Positions 50,301-60,820 of a DNA stretch of 64,000 nucleotides are shown piece after piece. How positions within the stretch are numbered: the stretch's first letter is position 1; the number at the start of each line of letters is the position of its first letter. The DNA comes from Ascoidea asiatica (Eukaryota > Ascomycota > Saccharomycetes > Ascoideales > Ascoideaceae): positions 947,513 to 1,011,512 of the forward strand of contig BCKQ01000004.1 of NCBI GenBank assembly GCA_001600695.1, in the 5' to 3' direction. A model generated the notes under the pieces. That model made no database searches, had not been told where the DNA came from, and worked only from the letters and a program-made list of their open reading frames with translations. The position numbers and the translations under genes were made by a program.

Positions 50301-50493
50301 AAAATGAAATATAATCTGCCCATTCAGTTGCAGAATCAAATATAGAAAGTGATTTATCTAAAGAAGCTAAATATTTTCTATCTTTTGAATCTAAATGAGC
50401 TTTATCCAATTCATCATCAGTTAATTTCACATGAGATCTAAAAGGAATTGATTTTAATATACTCTTTGATTTTTCATTAGTAGAAGGCATCAT
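44362..50493 (-). CDS. DOP1: Dopey family protein Dop1
   Basis: 2043-residue peripheral membrane protein of the Golgi and endosomes; with Neo1 (P4-ATPase) and Mon2 it acts in retrograde trafficking and membrane asymmetry. The N-terminus is strongly diagnostic: KDRKYLASLDKSLSIFDSA, EWADYISFLGKLLKSLQ, and CLSPNLPSGVHRKSIELYSY within the first 140 residues match the conserved Dopey N-domain. Further helical repeats with LRRLWNWLLG-type segments (here MSLNRRLWNWLLGPEALD near residue 375) also fit. The C-terminus is leucine-rich and ends FEKIYALSIPDIEACEQDIY. Longer than S. cerevisiae Dop1 (1698) because of Asn/Ser-rich inserts. Two ATGs open the frame (50493 and 50490). It is the longest gene in the window. 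Confidence 0.95.
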   Translation of the reverse strand: MMPSTNEKSKSILKSIPFRSHVKLTDDELDKAHLDSKDRKYLASLDKSLSIFDSATEWADYISFLGKLLKSLQAHSREKWIPNSYSFEISRKLAQCLSPNLPSGVHRKSIELYSYIFNLIGIEKLSQQVSIWIPGLLPLISFASISVKPSIIELFENYIITIQPYYLKIMIKALLSSLLPAIDDESSECFNEALGLIDSLKKNLNDDCCFWQSIYLIIITNPDRRLGALVWCNKRLPYFNSMKISNDPPLTTTKDTKDSKDTSDIKTILTPTLMAIKEDKLKLDSSNISSNKIMKDKILNSLSAEARACINPETGLLIRIFSKGLRDENILVQRGFFDLLVSRLELRSDILQHLALKTDVEKLIMAASSTVLRKDMSLNRRLWNWLLGPEALDTSLLARRSSLPLSKLQNNLQSGSNDLQTPITPTGTAKTKNRIDYFKKFGMNYLISGLLKLIKGNENNQRFAIPLYKQKIQAYKICLAIMDKWEIGSLIIPKIFIPCLISVEKTYEQLNSPIGDINNENTTQDLQFNEVLKSASALFDNVEPINIWSDLFKLINTNRLKSVQFCLNHFNVSDEEMIIHHLPLTLFLLLLKRIYNDDYILISDANNSSQKENNSTKKQLYQPSTSIVCNSKNVSLSDNKSFDIYEWYNLVKTIISLIPQRAFLPAEHAHNKSLYKLFNNQKSNLTEKDLIKASDEIFEQFSIESFNIISHYYSKMNDDESKLEMFNPEILGFQYNYNYNDNDDISPPLPSSDLSLMISNASTLLVWKCLRARKDVCYYYCDLLSDILEKIPMTASDSSAWTNDILLQELIGLDNLTKSSENSLIESNPIEEVLNDSIDDFEMSTEIDINSISEMIYGLSISSTKEPSKLEKKSILDLNYVSISFGFANIFNEVVKNISLKLKNELLVILISLLWNCMLDCSGRYQVESVKHILNLELGVDAHAIESVLSLLFIKSNRQDRLTAFSVLWNHTANLTGNSVTTDIILARPLQLVLDDLTDCGSPDYLIASNAILSIVNSGSANRFYKMITVPLAKTEFLKYVDKELTLIDDIDLYCYQVETIINVLNVNTSLMIPTFSNELTVLDEELQSQILDDNLSEKLDISTYKNLVIATLISFLSTELDKNILTVNSTSDSFTKALRCSLKLLEILLNGKEKSFNMIPPLLLKISFKYFKKLNSSSSCPVFDYILVSFLNLISYSLKIAYTQKIRLDMFSVEDASSYLLLRNQEEIENSDSINFLPYLIYSLKYTNNAILIKHWSSLLSDSTAYFGDSIAQVITPLTECICAKIRELFEGMVQCFGEEDEKAKIDKTKTSLRYDFDDSVALLMNALEDILSFAHIYISSSEAKMVTAKPQSNDPGFFGTVISGVFAVETPMARTAEENKKLVIIYCFQEASKICMEIWSWSEKKTHWQLFNSKTLNSYSNKYNSKNDINLIKSMNYHVSKIKFRSKKLLEKLYLLQPLEILQTLMVRDNIFASSVFKILHVLDGGRPQLTIPNIFNLINIKLNPDIVPSKYKMTIQLAVNDSLNEKTLCQFLVEYLKSLENSAVEDIWLESISFLKEIYNSSTLYVNILPFALLFNGVLGEKLSRSKFGEQRRVRREISDLFLKLLSLNVSSRITISPNAIQEAMSTSPLSPQSIKTNGTTTTSYKNSSFSLSSGVSSAITEKIGSPKANSELLQDDVCKAIQTILPHLYIIIQENDKITTALTSIILNIVTPALKSKAFPNLPSYMIDLIVDLSSVAQSVKTWKLTIYDIFSDPNFFSISVNSTISWNQIIRNWISSDKDKMLELVSKIQSHGASSTALFSWNETEIYSKILKIQRVIYLIIISPKDSYILILKDLMSKLQDISSVSDTLQAEIFLCLRAILLKFSETHLTSYWTFIITSLHKSFQSVLDCTEEEFNSINLNNLLSSCKLLDLLLCLNYEDFNLNEWIFISDIIGADYSTSDNSMFGLIDRISNLSFFKIGLSTQDIRKINMETDINEKDEIDKLRKPSLFGYKKIENVSSLKPFFDSLSLINFEKIYALSIPDIEACEQDIYNDLFDM

Positions 50494-50988
50494 CTACAAG
50501 AAGTCATCTACAATATTCAATTCTTTAAACTAGTAATGATTCTTTAATTATGTATCTATCTATCAATTATATACCAATTGTTTCTTCACCACTTCTTGAC
50601 TTGATTCTATCTTTATTACTCGAATATCTTATCTTAAATCTATATATTTATCTATCTATCTATCTAACCTATGTAGATCATCAACTATCATTATCAATTA
50701 TCACTATCAATTACCATCACCATTAATAAACACCATGTCAAACAGTTCTCTTAACAATCACTCGACTGTTGGCTGTGAATAAAGTTCGCATTTTCGTTCT
50801 TTTTGCAGGACTCCAAATCCCGGATGTGGCTTATTCAGGCAAGCCTCTCAGATAGTGTAAACATACCAGCCACTATATTCCCAATTCGGATTTGATCTCA
50901 GTTTATACCCTTTTTATTGATATCTATTGAAATTTATTGACATTTATTGATATTTATACACTGAAATAATACAAAATTACCATGATTA
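50494..50988. other. Intergenic region, DOP1 promoter
   Basis: About 495 bases between two minus-strand genes. TATC-type simple repeats (50640-50665) and TATCA repeats (50685-50720) lie near DOP1; a G+C-richer patch at about 50790-50850 contains CCCGGATGTGG. No gene seen. Confidence 0.45.
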
Positions 50989-51948
50989 TTATGAATTTTC
51001 ATAACAGATTTTATCAATGGTCTTGAAAATTTTCTTTAGATCATCTCTTGGTAATAAGAACCATTCAGTATGTAGTTTATATTCTTTACTATTAAGATCT
51101 TTTTTCAATCCACAATTTTCACAATATAAATTAACTCTACCATATTTCTCTCTTAAATTTTCATGAATTAAAACTTCTATTTTACTTAAATTCTTGGAGC
51201 AATAATAACCTTTAACTTGAGAATTATAATTTTTAAATTTCATTACATTTAAAAAATTTATATAATTTTTAGTATCTGAATCTTTCAGATTATTTGAATT
51301 ATTTGAGTCATTAAAATTTAATAATTTGAAACTTTTATTTAAGAATTTCAAAGAAGTTTCAAATGATAAAGGTTCAACAATTTTTAAATCTGTCTTACAT
51401 TGATTTTCCCATTGTTTAATTCTTTTTTGTATAGTTTGAGTTGTTAAGCCAATTTTTAAAAGTATATGAAATTTTGGATTAAAACTTTCCCAATTTAAAG
51501 ATTTTTTATTTTGAATTTGAATCCAATTTTCTTTATTTGGTTTTGAAGAAAGTAAATGTTTTAATGTATAGATATAAATGAATCCTTCTTGATTTGTATT
51601 TGTATTATCAGGTATAAAATTATTTGGTTTATGAGAAAGTTTTATATTATATTCTTGTTTTGTATATGTTGTGCTAGTAGTAGTACTCGTACTAGTATTT
51701 GTTCCGGTAGTTGAATTAATTTGAGAAAATTCTAATTTTTGAAGCTTTTGAGCAGCAGAATTCATTAATGAATTCTTCGAGAATTTTATCTTATTATCCA
51801 CATTACTTATATTATTATTTAATTTCATTTTTGTTGATTGATTAAAATTTATATTTTGAGAATTATGATATCGACAATAATTTCCATCTTGAACAGTTAT
51901 TTTACATCGTTCATTTTTCTTAGTTATTCCATGACATTGAACAGACAT
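50989..51948 (-). CDS. T5orf172/MUG113-like protein with an N-terminal Cys/His motif
   Basis: 319 residues. The N-terminus reads CHGITKKNERCK, then YCRYH, a Cys/His pattern that could bind one zinc. After a Ser/Thr/Asn linker comes a region (about 120-310) with the plan of the T5orf172 domain, a GIY-YIG-related fold found in phage proteins and in fungal proteins such as S. pombe Mug113: FIYIYTLKHLL, then LLKIGLTTQTIQKRIKQWE, then KIEVLIHENLREKYGRV with the Glu/His pair, and a terminal CENCGLKK with TEWFLLP. The fungal members have no established function. GIY-YIG-fold enzymes are nucleases, but catalytic activity here is unknown. It lies downstream of DOP1 on the same strand. The start is the ATG directly before the Cys motif. 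Confidence 0.68.
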   Translation of the reverse strand: MSVQCHGITKKNERCKITVQDGNYCRYHNSQNINFNQSTKMKLNNNISNVDNKIKFSKNSLMNSAAQKLQKLEFSQINSTTGTNTSTSTTTSTTYTKQEYNIKLSHKPNNFIPDNTNTNQEGFIYIYTLKHLLSSKPNKENWIQIQNKKSLNWESFNPKFHILLKIGLTTQTIQKRIKQWENQCKTDLKIVEPLSFETSLKFLNKSFKLLNFNDSNNSNNLKDSDTKNYINFLNVMKFKNYNSQVKGYYCSKNLSKIEVLIHENLREKYGRVNLYCENCGLKKDLNSKEYKLHTEWFLLPRDDLKKIFKTIDKICYENS

Positions 51949-52340
51949 TATTTATTTCAAAGATATTTCAATATAAATCTTGATTCAAGGACAAAGTAAA
52001 ATATAATGGAATATGAAAATCTAAATCTTATATATTTCTTGAAATATGAACATTTTCAAAAAGAATTATTTTTGAATGTTTTTGAATTAATTAATATTTA
52101 AACTGGGTCGAGTCTTTTTTAGATTTCTACCGCTTTTAGCCTTATTTCATTTCATTTCATTTGTTTACCTTTTAATAAAGAAATTAGAATAAGTTTATTA
52201 GAAAATTGGAAAGAATTAGCTACTGTAAACTGTAAAATATTGTCATGAGTCTTGAATATATTATATATTATATATTATATATTATATGTTATATAAAGTT
52301 CTATGTACAAATATTTCAAAATTTCAAAAAATTGCTTTGA
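51949..52340. other. Intergenic region with a heptamer repeat
   Basis: About 390 AT-rich bases between two minus-strand genes. TATATTA heptamers repeat about five times at 52255-52292, close to the MRX11 stop. TTTCATTTCATTTCATTTG repeats occur near 52145-52162. No gene seen. Confidence 0.5.
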
Positions 52341-53153
52341 TTATTTTCGATTTGGTAATTTCTTTTGTTGATAACCTTTTGGAGGTTGAAATTCCCAAAT
52401 ATCCTTTTTTGAATCTAAATTTTTTGAATCTAAATCTGATTCAGGTGGTGGTGGTATATTTAATTTTGAATGAGCAATAGTTGGTAAAGTTTTTGTGAAT
52501 AAATTTTTCATTGGAAGTATAAAAATTCTTGTGAACCAAGGCATTAATAAAATTGAACAAAATGCTCTAATTGGAGCTAAAAAATTCATAATTGCAAAAG
52601 CTTTTGCACCTTCATTAATTATAATAATTTTTTCATCATTTGTAAAAGAATCTGAAATTGAACTTGAATTTATTGATTTATTTATAATTTCATTACCTTT
52701 TTCAATCATTGATTCAGGTAATTGAAAATCTGGTAAATAATTATATTTATGAAATATATACCATAACCCAAATAATGGTATAATTGCCGAGAGTTCATGT
52801 AATATTAAAAATCCAGTTATATGAGAAAATGGAGCTTGAATAAATCTATGAATATATTTTCTTAAGAATTTTGGAAATTTTAAAAGAAATGGATCTTTTG
52901 GATTAAATTCTTTTGAAGTTGTTGTTGGTGATTTTGAATTCAATGTTGAATTTAATAATTTTGAATCAATTTTTGATTTTGATAATTTATCAATACTTGA
53001 AGTTGAATAAAATCTTGGTGGAGTTTTTATTATTCCATGCGAAGTAATATCTCGATAGACATTTCCAGATCTGAAATGAATCCCTATGGAATTTCTTATA
53101 TTTATGCTTTTATTTACAAATCCAGTTCTCTTAAACAATGTTCTAAGTAACAT
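52341..53153 (-). CDS. MRX11: Mitochondrial FLILHELTA-family protein Mrx11
   Basis: 270 residues. The N-terminal 45 residues are basic, Ser/Arg-rich and free of acids (LLRTLFKRTGFVNKS), as in mitochondrial presequences, with RFYSTSS as a plausible cleavage region. Near residues 110-135 is GFLILHELSAIIPLFGLWYIF, matching the motif that names the FLILHELTA family (yeast Mrx11/YPL041C, a mitochondrial inner-membrane protein found with the mitoribosome/MIOREX complex). A second hydrophobic region, FAIMNFLAPIRAFCSILLMPWF, lies near 185-207. Role in S. cerevisiae is poorly defined. It is divergent from TRM8. Composition and layout agree with the family; the Ser at HELS replaces the usual Thr. Confidence 0.85.
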   Translation of the reverse strand: MLLRTLFKRTGFVNKSINIRNSIGIHFRSGNVYRDITSHGIIKTPPRFYSTSSIDKLSKSKIDSKLLNSTLNSKSPTTTSKEFNPKDPFLLKFPKFLRKYIHRFIQAPFSHITGFLILHELSAIIPLFGLWYIFHKYNYLPDFQLPESMIEKGNEIINKSINSSSISDSFTNDEKIIIINEGAKAFAIMNFLAPIRAFCSILLMPWFTRIFILPMKNLFTKTLPTIAHSKLNIPPPPESDLDSKNLDSKKDIWEFQPPKGYQQKKLPNRK

Positions 53154-54435
<1,282 letters not shown>

Positions 54436-54645
54436 CACAATAAATGCAATATTCTCTACAATTACCTTCTTTTTTGTAAGCACTTCCTGAGCGCGGCTTC
54501 TCATTGGCCAAAACTGCGCTCAGCTCCGAATATTTTTTATCGCTAGGAAAAAGATTGAAAATTTTGTAGAAATATTGATGAAAAGAATCCATTAATTAGA
54601 ATATAGAAGAAATACATATATTATATTATATCATATAAAGCAATT

Positions 54646-55791
54646 ATGAGAATAGTGAGAACCATGTCAACAAAAATAATGAAAGAAATAAACTTAGGAA
54701 AAACTGCAGATATGCATGTTCATCTAAGAGATGGAGAAATGATGAAATTAATTACTCCAACTATTAAACAAGGTGGAATATCAATAGCTTATATTATGCC
54801 AAATTTAGTACCTCCAATAACAACAATTGAAAAAGTAATTGAATATAAAAAAAATTTAGAACAAATTTCTCCAGAAACAACATTTTTAATGACTTTTTAT
54901 TTATCAAAAGATTTAACTCCAGAATTAATTCAAAAAGCTGCAGATTTAAAAGTAATTAAAGGTATAAAATGTTATCCAGCTGGTGTAACTACAAATTCAA
55001 GTAAAGGTGTTGATCCAAATGATTTTACTGCTTTCTATCCAATTTTTAAAGTTATGGAAAAAAATAATTTAATTTTAAACTTACATGGTGAAAAACCTTC
55101 AATTGAAAGTGAATTTAATAATAATAATAATGAAAATGAAAATGAAAATAATGATGATGAAATTCATGTATTGAATGCAGAACCTAAATTTTTACCAGCT
55201 TTATTCAAATTACATAAAGATTTTCCAAATTTAAAAATTGTTTTAGAACATTGTACAACAAAAGCTGCAATTGATGCAATTTTAAAAATTAATAGTGATA
55301 ATATTGCAGGTTCAATAACTGCTCATCATTTATATCTTACAATTGATAATTGGGCAGGAAATCCAATAAATTTTTGTAAACCAGTTGCAAAATTACCAAT
55401 TGATAAAAGATCTTTAATTAAAGCTGCAATTTCTGGTAATTCTCATTTTTTTTTCGGTTCTGATTCTGCTCCACATCCAATTTCAAATAAATCAAAACTT
55501 ATGAATGTTTGTGCTGGAGTTTATACTCAATCTCATTCAATTAGTTATTTAGCAGAAATTTTTGATAAACAAAATTCTTTAGATAAATTAAAAGGTTTTG
55601 TTTCTGATTTTGGTAAAAAATTTTATAATATTAATGATAATGATATTATTTCAAAAAAAAATGTTATTTTATATAAACAAGAAACTAAAATTCCAGAATT
55701 GATTAAAAATGATTTAATTGGTAATAAAGATTTAGTTGTAGCTCCATTTAAAGCAGGTGAAACATTAAATTGGTCTGTTAAATGGGAATAA
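54646..55791 (+). CDS. URA4: Dihydroorotase
   Basis: 381-residue zinc amidohydrolase of pyrimidine synthesis, converting carbamoyl-aspartate to dihydroorotate in the cytosol. Metal ligands are visible: DMHVHLRDG near residue 26, GIKCYPAGVTTNS (carbamylated Lys near 107), LNLHGEKPS, LEHCTTKAA and GSDSAPH. Length is near that of S. cerevisiae Ura4 (364); an Asn/Glu-rich insert of about 18 residues after GEKPSIESE explains the excess. Two starts are possible: the ATG at 54646, or that at 54664 giving MSTKIMKEINLGKT, which better fits the family N-terminus. The type II, single-domain form is typical of fungi. Confidence 0.96.
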   Translation: MRIVRTMSTKIMKEINLGKTADMHVHLRDGEMMKLITPTIKQGGISIAYIMPNLVPPITTIEKVIEYKKNLEQISPETTFLMTFYLSKDLTPELIQKAADLKVIKGIKCYPAGVTTNSSKGVDPNDFTAFYPIFKVMEKNNLILNLHGEKPSIESEFNNNNNENENENNDDEIHVLNAEPKFLPALFKLHKDFPNLKIVLEHCTTKAAIDAILKINSDNIAGSITAHHLYLTIDNWAGNPINFCKPVAKLPIDKRSLIKAAISGNSHFFFGSDSAPHPISNKSKLMNVCAGVYTQSHSISYLAEIFDKQNSLDKLKGFVSDFGKKFYNINDNDIISKKNVILYKQETKIPELIKNDLIGNKDLVVAPFKAGETLNWSVKWE

Positions 55792-56698
55792 GTTAAAATT
55801 AATAAATTTATTTGTTTATTCAAGTATTCAAAAGTTATATAAATTCAAACGAAAGACAAAACCGAAAGTAGAAATCTAACACTTTTTTTTTTATATATTC
55901 AGCCGGATATCATTTATATAGTTTTTAAATATCTTATAGATCTTATTTACATGCTTTTAGTTTTTTTTTATTTTTATTTTTTTCAAAAATTCAAATTTCA
56001 TATTCAAACTTATATTCTTTTAGCTTCTTATTTTTCACATTTTTTAGATAATTTAATTAAATATATTCCTAATATTCATTTACCATATGCCAACACCCCG
56101 AAAAGAATCAAAAAATATTTGAGAAATTATTAATGAAAATAGAAGGATTTATTAGTAAAGTTCAAATGAGAAGAAAAAAAATTAATTAACTTTAACTAGA
56201 ATATATTAAATTACAAAATAAGAATAAAATAATATAAGAACATAGGAATATAATAATATAATAATATAGTAATATAATGATAATAATATAAGAATATAAG
56301 CATATAAGAAAATAAGCAAAAAAAAAGTAAACAACATTGAAAAAAATGAAATTATATATAAGTAAATAAAAAAGTAAAAATAATAATGCAAGTGAAATTA
56401 TTATTAAATTGTACAATCATTTAATCATTTAATCATTTAGTCATTTAATCATTTAAAGATAAGAATAATAAAAACATAAGCATACATGAAACAAAAATAT
56501 AAAAGTTAATATAATGAGAAATAAAAGAAAGGTAACTATTTTAAGTTAAGTTAATTATAGTAGAGAAAAAAAAATGAAAATTAAAAACATTTTAAGCTGA
56601 ATAACTGAATATATTGTAACACAGGTCAAAATAAAAATTAAAAGTAATAGACCAAAGATTAACTTATGTAATTAAATGAATTGATTAAATATAAAGTT
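55792..56698. other. Convergent intergenic region, AT-rich with simple repeats
   Basis: About 900 bases between the 3' ends of URA4 and the zinc-cluster gene. A pure AT section (56190-56390) is built from AATATAATA-like units. ATCATTTA octamers repeat five times at 56416-56455. The short open frames here are Phe/Tyr/Ile-only and not genes. A possible origin-like AT-rich region, but no consensus was recognised. Confidence 0.5.
56416..56455. repeat. ATCATTTA octamer tandem repeat
   Basis: Five tandem units of ATCATTTA, one with a GTCATTTA variant, in the intergenic region between URA4 and the zinc-cluster gene. Confidence 0.85.
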
Positions 56699-58858
56699 TT
56701 AGTTAAAGTTATTTGAGTTAACCATATTTGTAGTTTCTAGAACATCGTTCATATTATTTAAATTAAAATCAAGGTTTGAGAAAGGCCCTAAAAAGGGATT
56801 AGGATTATTATTATTATTTAAGTTATTATTACCATCGACATCATTAATATCATTATTGTTCTTATTATCATTATTGATAGTATTGTCAGTATTATTATTT
56901 AATTGACCTTTTTCTTTAACAGGGATATTATCAGGAATATATAAATTTGGAGAATTCAATTCAGGTGAAGAATCATTACTATTTAATAATAAATTACCTA
57001 AATTAAGTCTTATATTAGTTGTAGGATTATTAAAGTTATTATTAAAATTATTACTGATATTAGTATTTGAAGAAGATGAAAGTTTTTTCAAAGCAGAAGA
57101 AATACTAGAACTATGATTATGAGAGAAATGATTATTGTTAGAATGAGAATGAGAATGAGAGTGATTATGATTATTATGATTATTGTGATTGTTGTGACTG
57201 AAATTATGAGATTTTTTAGTTATATGACCATTTGATAAAGTTCTAATTAATTTTGGACCACTTGAATTATTATTTAAAAATAAGGAATTATTATTTAAAT
57301 TTAAAGAAGATGGAGAAGAAGATAAAATTGGATAAGCTAAAGAATTTGTTGGAGAATTTATTTGATCAAAAGAAGAATTTAAAGGAGATAAAACTTTATT
57401 TAAAGAAATATTTGATTGAGGAATTGTATTTATACTTGAAATACTATTAGCTTTTTTCATTTCATTAATATTGGTGGAGGTAGAGTTATTATTGTTATTA
57501 TTATTGTTATTATTTTCAGATAATAATTGAAAATCATTTATAAATGGATTATTAAAACCATTTTCAATATCAGATAAAGAGAAATTACCATTTAAAGCTG
57601 CAGAAACTAATTCTGCACCAGTTGTATAAGGACCTTTAATATTAAATTCATTATCATTTATATAGTTATTGTTATTGTTATTGTTATTAATATTATTATT
57701 CAAGAACTCATTATTGTTTATATTATTTATATTATTTATATTATTCATATTATTCATATTATTCATATTATTAATGGGGTCTAAATTATTAAAGAAATTA
57801 TTTGCGGATAAAGTATTAGTAAAATCTACTAAGTTCATATTATTCAAGTTGTTTAATTTGTTTAAATTATTAATGTTATTTAGGTTATTATTATTATTAT
57901 TATTATTATTATATTGATTGATGATATTATTATCTTGATTAATTTGATTATTTATTGGTATATTTGGTATATTTGAAATATTTTGTAAATTTGAGATATT
58001 TGAAATATTTGAAATATTTGAAGAATTAGTTGAAGTTGAAGATTCTGGAGAAACAGTTGAAATTGGAATATTATTAAAATTTGTTGATTCAGATTTAATT
58101 ATATCATTATTATTATTATTAGAAATATTACCATTTTCAGAAATTTTTTGTAAATGATTTGAGAATAAATTTGAAGAATTTTTAATTGAATTTATATCAT
58201 TATTTATAAAATTAGTTGCAATTTTTATACCATTATCCCATTCAATTGGTAAATCTTTTAATAAATTTTTTTCATTAATAAGATATTGAATAATATTATT
58301 TATTGAATTTTTATTTTTTTTAAAAAAAATTAAATCATTATTTAAATCATTATTTATAATATTATTATTATTATTATTATTACTATTGGTAATTGTATTT
58401 GAAGTTGATAATTTTGAAATAAAATTAATTAAATTTGATAAAGATTTAGTTAAAAGATCTAATCTTGTTTCTAATAATTCTACATAACCTTGAGGATAAT
58501 TTTTATCTTTTGATCTTTTTTTTTGAGTAAAAGTACAAATTTTATTATCAATTTTACATTTATTACAAGGTTTTTTACCATCACATTTTGTTTTTTTAAT
58601 TCTACATGAATCACAAGCTTTTCCAACTCTTTTCTTTTTTATATTTAAATTTAATATATTATTATTTTCTTTCATTTCTTTATTGTCTTTATTGTCTTTA
58701 TTGTCTTTATTGTCTTGGATGTCATTGGTATCTTGAATATTTTTTATATCATTAATATTTTTATCATCATTTTCATCTTTTATAATTATATTATCTTTAT
58801 CTTTAATATTCTGATTCTGGATATCATTATTATTATTATCTTGTATATTATCAATCAT
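56699..58858 (-). CDS. Zn2Cys6 transcription factor, Asn-rich
   Basis: 719-residue nuclear regulator. Near residues 81-107 the binuclear zinc cluster reads CDSCRIKKTKC, then CNKCKIDNKIC: all six Cys are present with the usual spacing. It is followed by FTQKKRSKDKNYPQGYVELLETRLDLL, a linker and coiled coil for dimerisation. The rest is dominated by Asn runs, with His-Asn-Ser repeats near 545-580 and Asp-Asn-Lys repeats before the cluster. No Fungal_trans middle domain is evident, so the regulated pathway cannot be guessed. The KKRSKDKNYPQGYVE linker is distinctive and should identify the orthologue. Length is reasonable for the class. Its upstream region is unusually long (3.5 kb), suggesting complex control. 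Confidence 0.85.
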   Translation of the reverse strand: MIDNIQDNNNNDIQNQNIKDKDNIIIKDENDDKNINDIKNIQDTNDIQDNKDNKDNKDNKEMKENNNILNLNIKKKRVGKACDSCRIKKTKCDGKKPCNKCKIDNKICTFTQKKRSKDKNYPQGYVELLETRLDLLTKSLSNLINFISKLSTSNTITNSNNNNNNNIINNDLNNDLIFFKKNKNSINNIIQYLINEKNLLKDLPIEWDNGIKIATNFINNDINSIKNSSNLFSNHLQKISENGNISNNNNNDIIKSESTNFNNIPISTVSPESSTSTNSSNISNISNISNLQNISNIPNIPINNQINQDNNIINQYNNNNNNNNNLNNINNLNKLNNLNNMNLVDFTNTLSANNFFNNLDPINNMNNMNNMNNINNINNINNNEFLNNNINNNNNNNNYINDNEFNIKGPYTTGAELVSAALNGNFSLSDIENGFNNPFINDFQLLSENNNNNNNNNNSTSTNINEMKKANSISSINTIPQSNISLNKVLSPLNSSFDQINSPTNSLAYPILSSSPSSLNLNNNSLFLNNNSSGPKLIRTLSNGHITKKSHNFSHNNHNNHNNHNHSHSHSHSNNNHFSHNHSSSISSALKKLSSSSNTNISNNFNNNFNNPTTNIRLNLGNLLLNSNDSSPELNSPNLYIPDNIPVKEKGQLNNNTDNTINNDNKNNNDINDVDGNNNLNNNNNPNPFLGPFSNLDFNLNNMNDVLETTNMVNSNNFN
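57110..57205. repeat. Repeat tract encoding His-Asn and His-Ser runs
   Basis: ATTATGATTATTGTG and GAATGA units on the plus strand encode alternating His-Asn-Asn and His-Ser residues on the minus strand in the zinc-cluster protein. A metal-binding or phase-separating tract is possible. Confidence 0.8.
58679..58716. repeat. Nonamer TATTGTCTT repeat encoding (Asp-Asn-Lys)n
   Basis: Four tandem copies of the nine-base unit just upstream (in protein order) of the zinc cluster; encodes DNKDNKDNKDNK. Similar low-complexity runs occur elsewhere in the protein. Confidence 0.85.
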
Positions 58859-60793
58859 TTTATTATTGTATTATAATAGAATATATTATTATATTAGAGG
58901 GAGATATTTAAATGAGAGTGAAAAATAGCGCTTCGGATCGGATAAAAGTATCGGGAATTAAAATATATTAAGAATAAGGAATATATTATATTATATATAT
59001 TATATATATTTGATATGAATTAGAGTAAAGATGATGATGGATTAAATGAAATGAAGGATAATTATAAATATTTATATAATCCTAAAAATTGGATAAATTT
59101 ATAATACTTGAGAGTTATTGAAGATATTTATATTTATATTTATATTTATATAATATTAATTGACGCGGTTTAATAATCTTTAATCAATAATGAATAACTT
59201 TGAATAACTTTGAATAATATTGAATAATAATGAATAAATGAGAAATAAAGGAAAATGGAATATGTGAAATAAGTAAAAAAAGTAAAATAAGTTAAAAAGA
59301 GAAATGAAATAATTTAGATATTTAGAGATATTGAAGTATTTTATATAATTTGTAATCTTTTTAGTAATCAGTGAATAATTAGAGTATATAGGAAAAAGTA
59401 ATATTAGTATTACTATTACTATTAGTATTAGTAAGATTTTAGCGGATATAAATGAATAAGGTTATTACAATATTATAAGATTGTTTATATACTTTTTGTA
59501 ATAGCAATAAATTAATAATATTTAGCTATTAAGTATTAAGAGATTGAAAGAGATTGAAATTCATTTATTGATAAATGAATGGAAATATCAAAGGAATAAA
59601 GTACAGTTTATATATTATATTATACTGGTTAATTGAATGTAGTTGAAGTATTTCAATATTTCATTAAATTTCAATTGTCAAAGTATGAAAGTATGAAAGT
59701 GATTAATTTAAAGTAATCGTAACAAAAGCAGTAATTGGTTTATTAAGCTTAAGTTTAAACATAAGTTTATGAAGCAAATAAATAGTTTATAACAAGTTTA
59801 TTCCACTACGAAAGCATTCTCTTTTTCTCTTTCTTTTCTTTTCTTTTCTTTTCTCTCTCTTTTCTGTTTCTGGTTCTGTTTCTGTTTCGATCATTTTTTA
59901 TTTGTTAAGTTACTTATTTGTAGCCTTCTTTATTTCTTTGTATTTCTTCTTCTTCTTCTTCTTGTTCTTGTTCTTGTTCTTGTCTGCGGTGATAAATGAG
60001 ATAGATCTATTCAGTACAGTCTTGAATGGTGAGTGTTGTAAAGAGCACAAAGACAGAGAAATGTGGCGTGTAAGCGTATATTGAAGCAGTGGGCCTCTTG
60101 AGGAACCTTTGGAACCAGAACGTGTGACTTACTCTTTCCTAAATCTCGCCGCGAGGAGCACGTCTTCAACCCGCAGGAACTAGTTACTCTATTGCGGTGG
60201 TCGGAATCGGTTTTTTTCATTTTCATTTTCCTTTTCATTTTCCATTTTCATTTTTTCAATTTTTCATTTTATTTTCGTTGCTTTCACAAACTTCATCGGT
60301 TCTTCGACGGTTCTGTTCTTTTCCGTGGAGTGCATTGCTGCTTTCAGGGCGGTCCCCAGGATGCCCTTCTGAACCACGGAGCTATTTAGCACTTCCCGCT
60401 CGTGGGGTCTGCATGCAAACGCAGACCAGTTACGTAAGCACAGCGTCGAGCGCATTTTTTTTTCGGGAAAAGGTGTCTATTTTATACTTCCGGCACCACC
60501 TTCACCCTACAACACTCTCTATGTTTTAGTAACCGCTTGAGACAATTATACTCCATTTGTTTTATCTCCGCACCGCACCATTGCCAGACTTACTTTTTTA
60601 GGAGTTTATCTAAATAGATAAATAGAAATTTCTCTTAAATGTTGAACATTTTTAAAATTTTGTAAAACAGTTTTAAATTTATAAAATATTCTTTTAAAAG
60701 ATATTGGTTAAATTTCTGGTCCCTTGTCTTGGCACATCTGTACTTCATTTGGGTTTTTTGTCTTTTGTCTTTTGGTCAGCTGGCCCATGTCGG

Positions 60794-60820
60794 ATCACGG
60801 AAGACGGCCTTCCCAGTGAT
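60794..60820. other. G+C-rich stem-loop
   Basis: ATCACGGAAG (60794-60803), loop ACGGC, CTTCC (60809-60813), two-base bulge CA, GTGAT (60816-60820): ten paired bases with one bulge. It could fold in RNA or mark a dimeric binding site. No flanking gene or RNA-gene signals identified. Confidence 0.3.

Noticed and set aside
56192-56416. Tyr/Phe/Ile-rich frames in the URA4 3' spacer
   Set aside because: Translation of an AT-only simple-sequence block.
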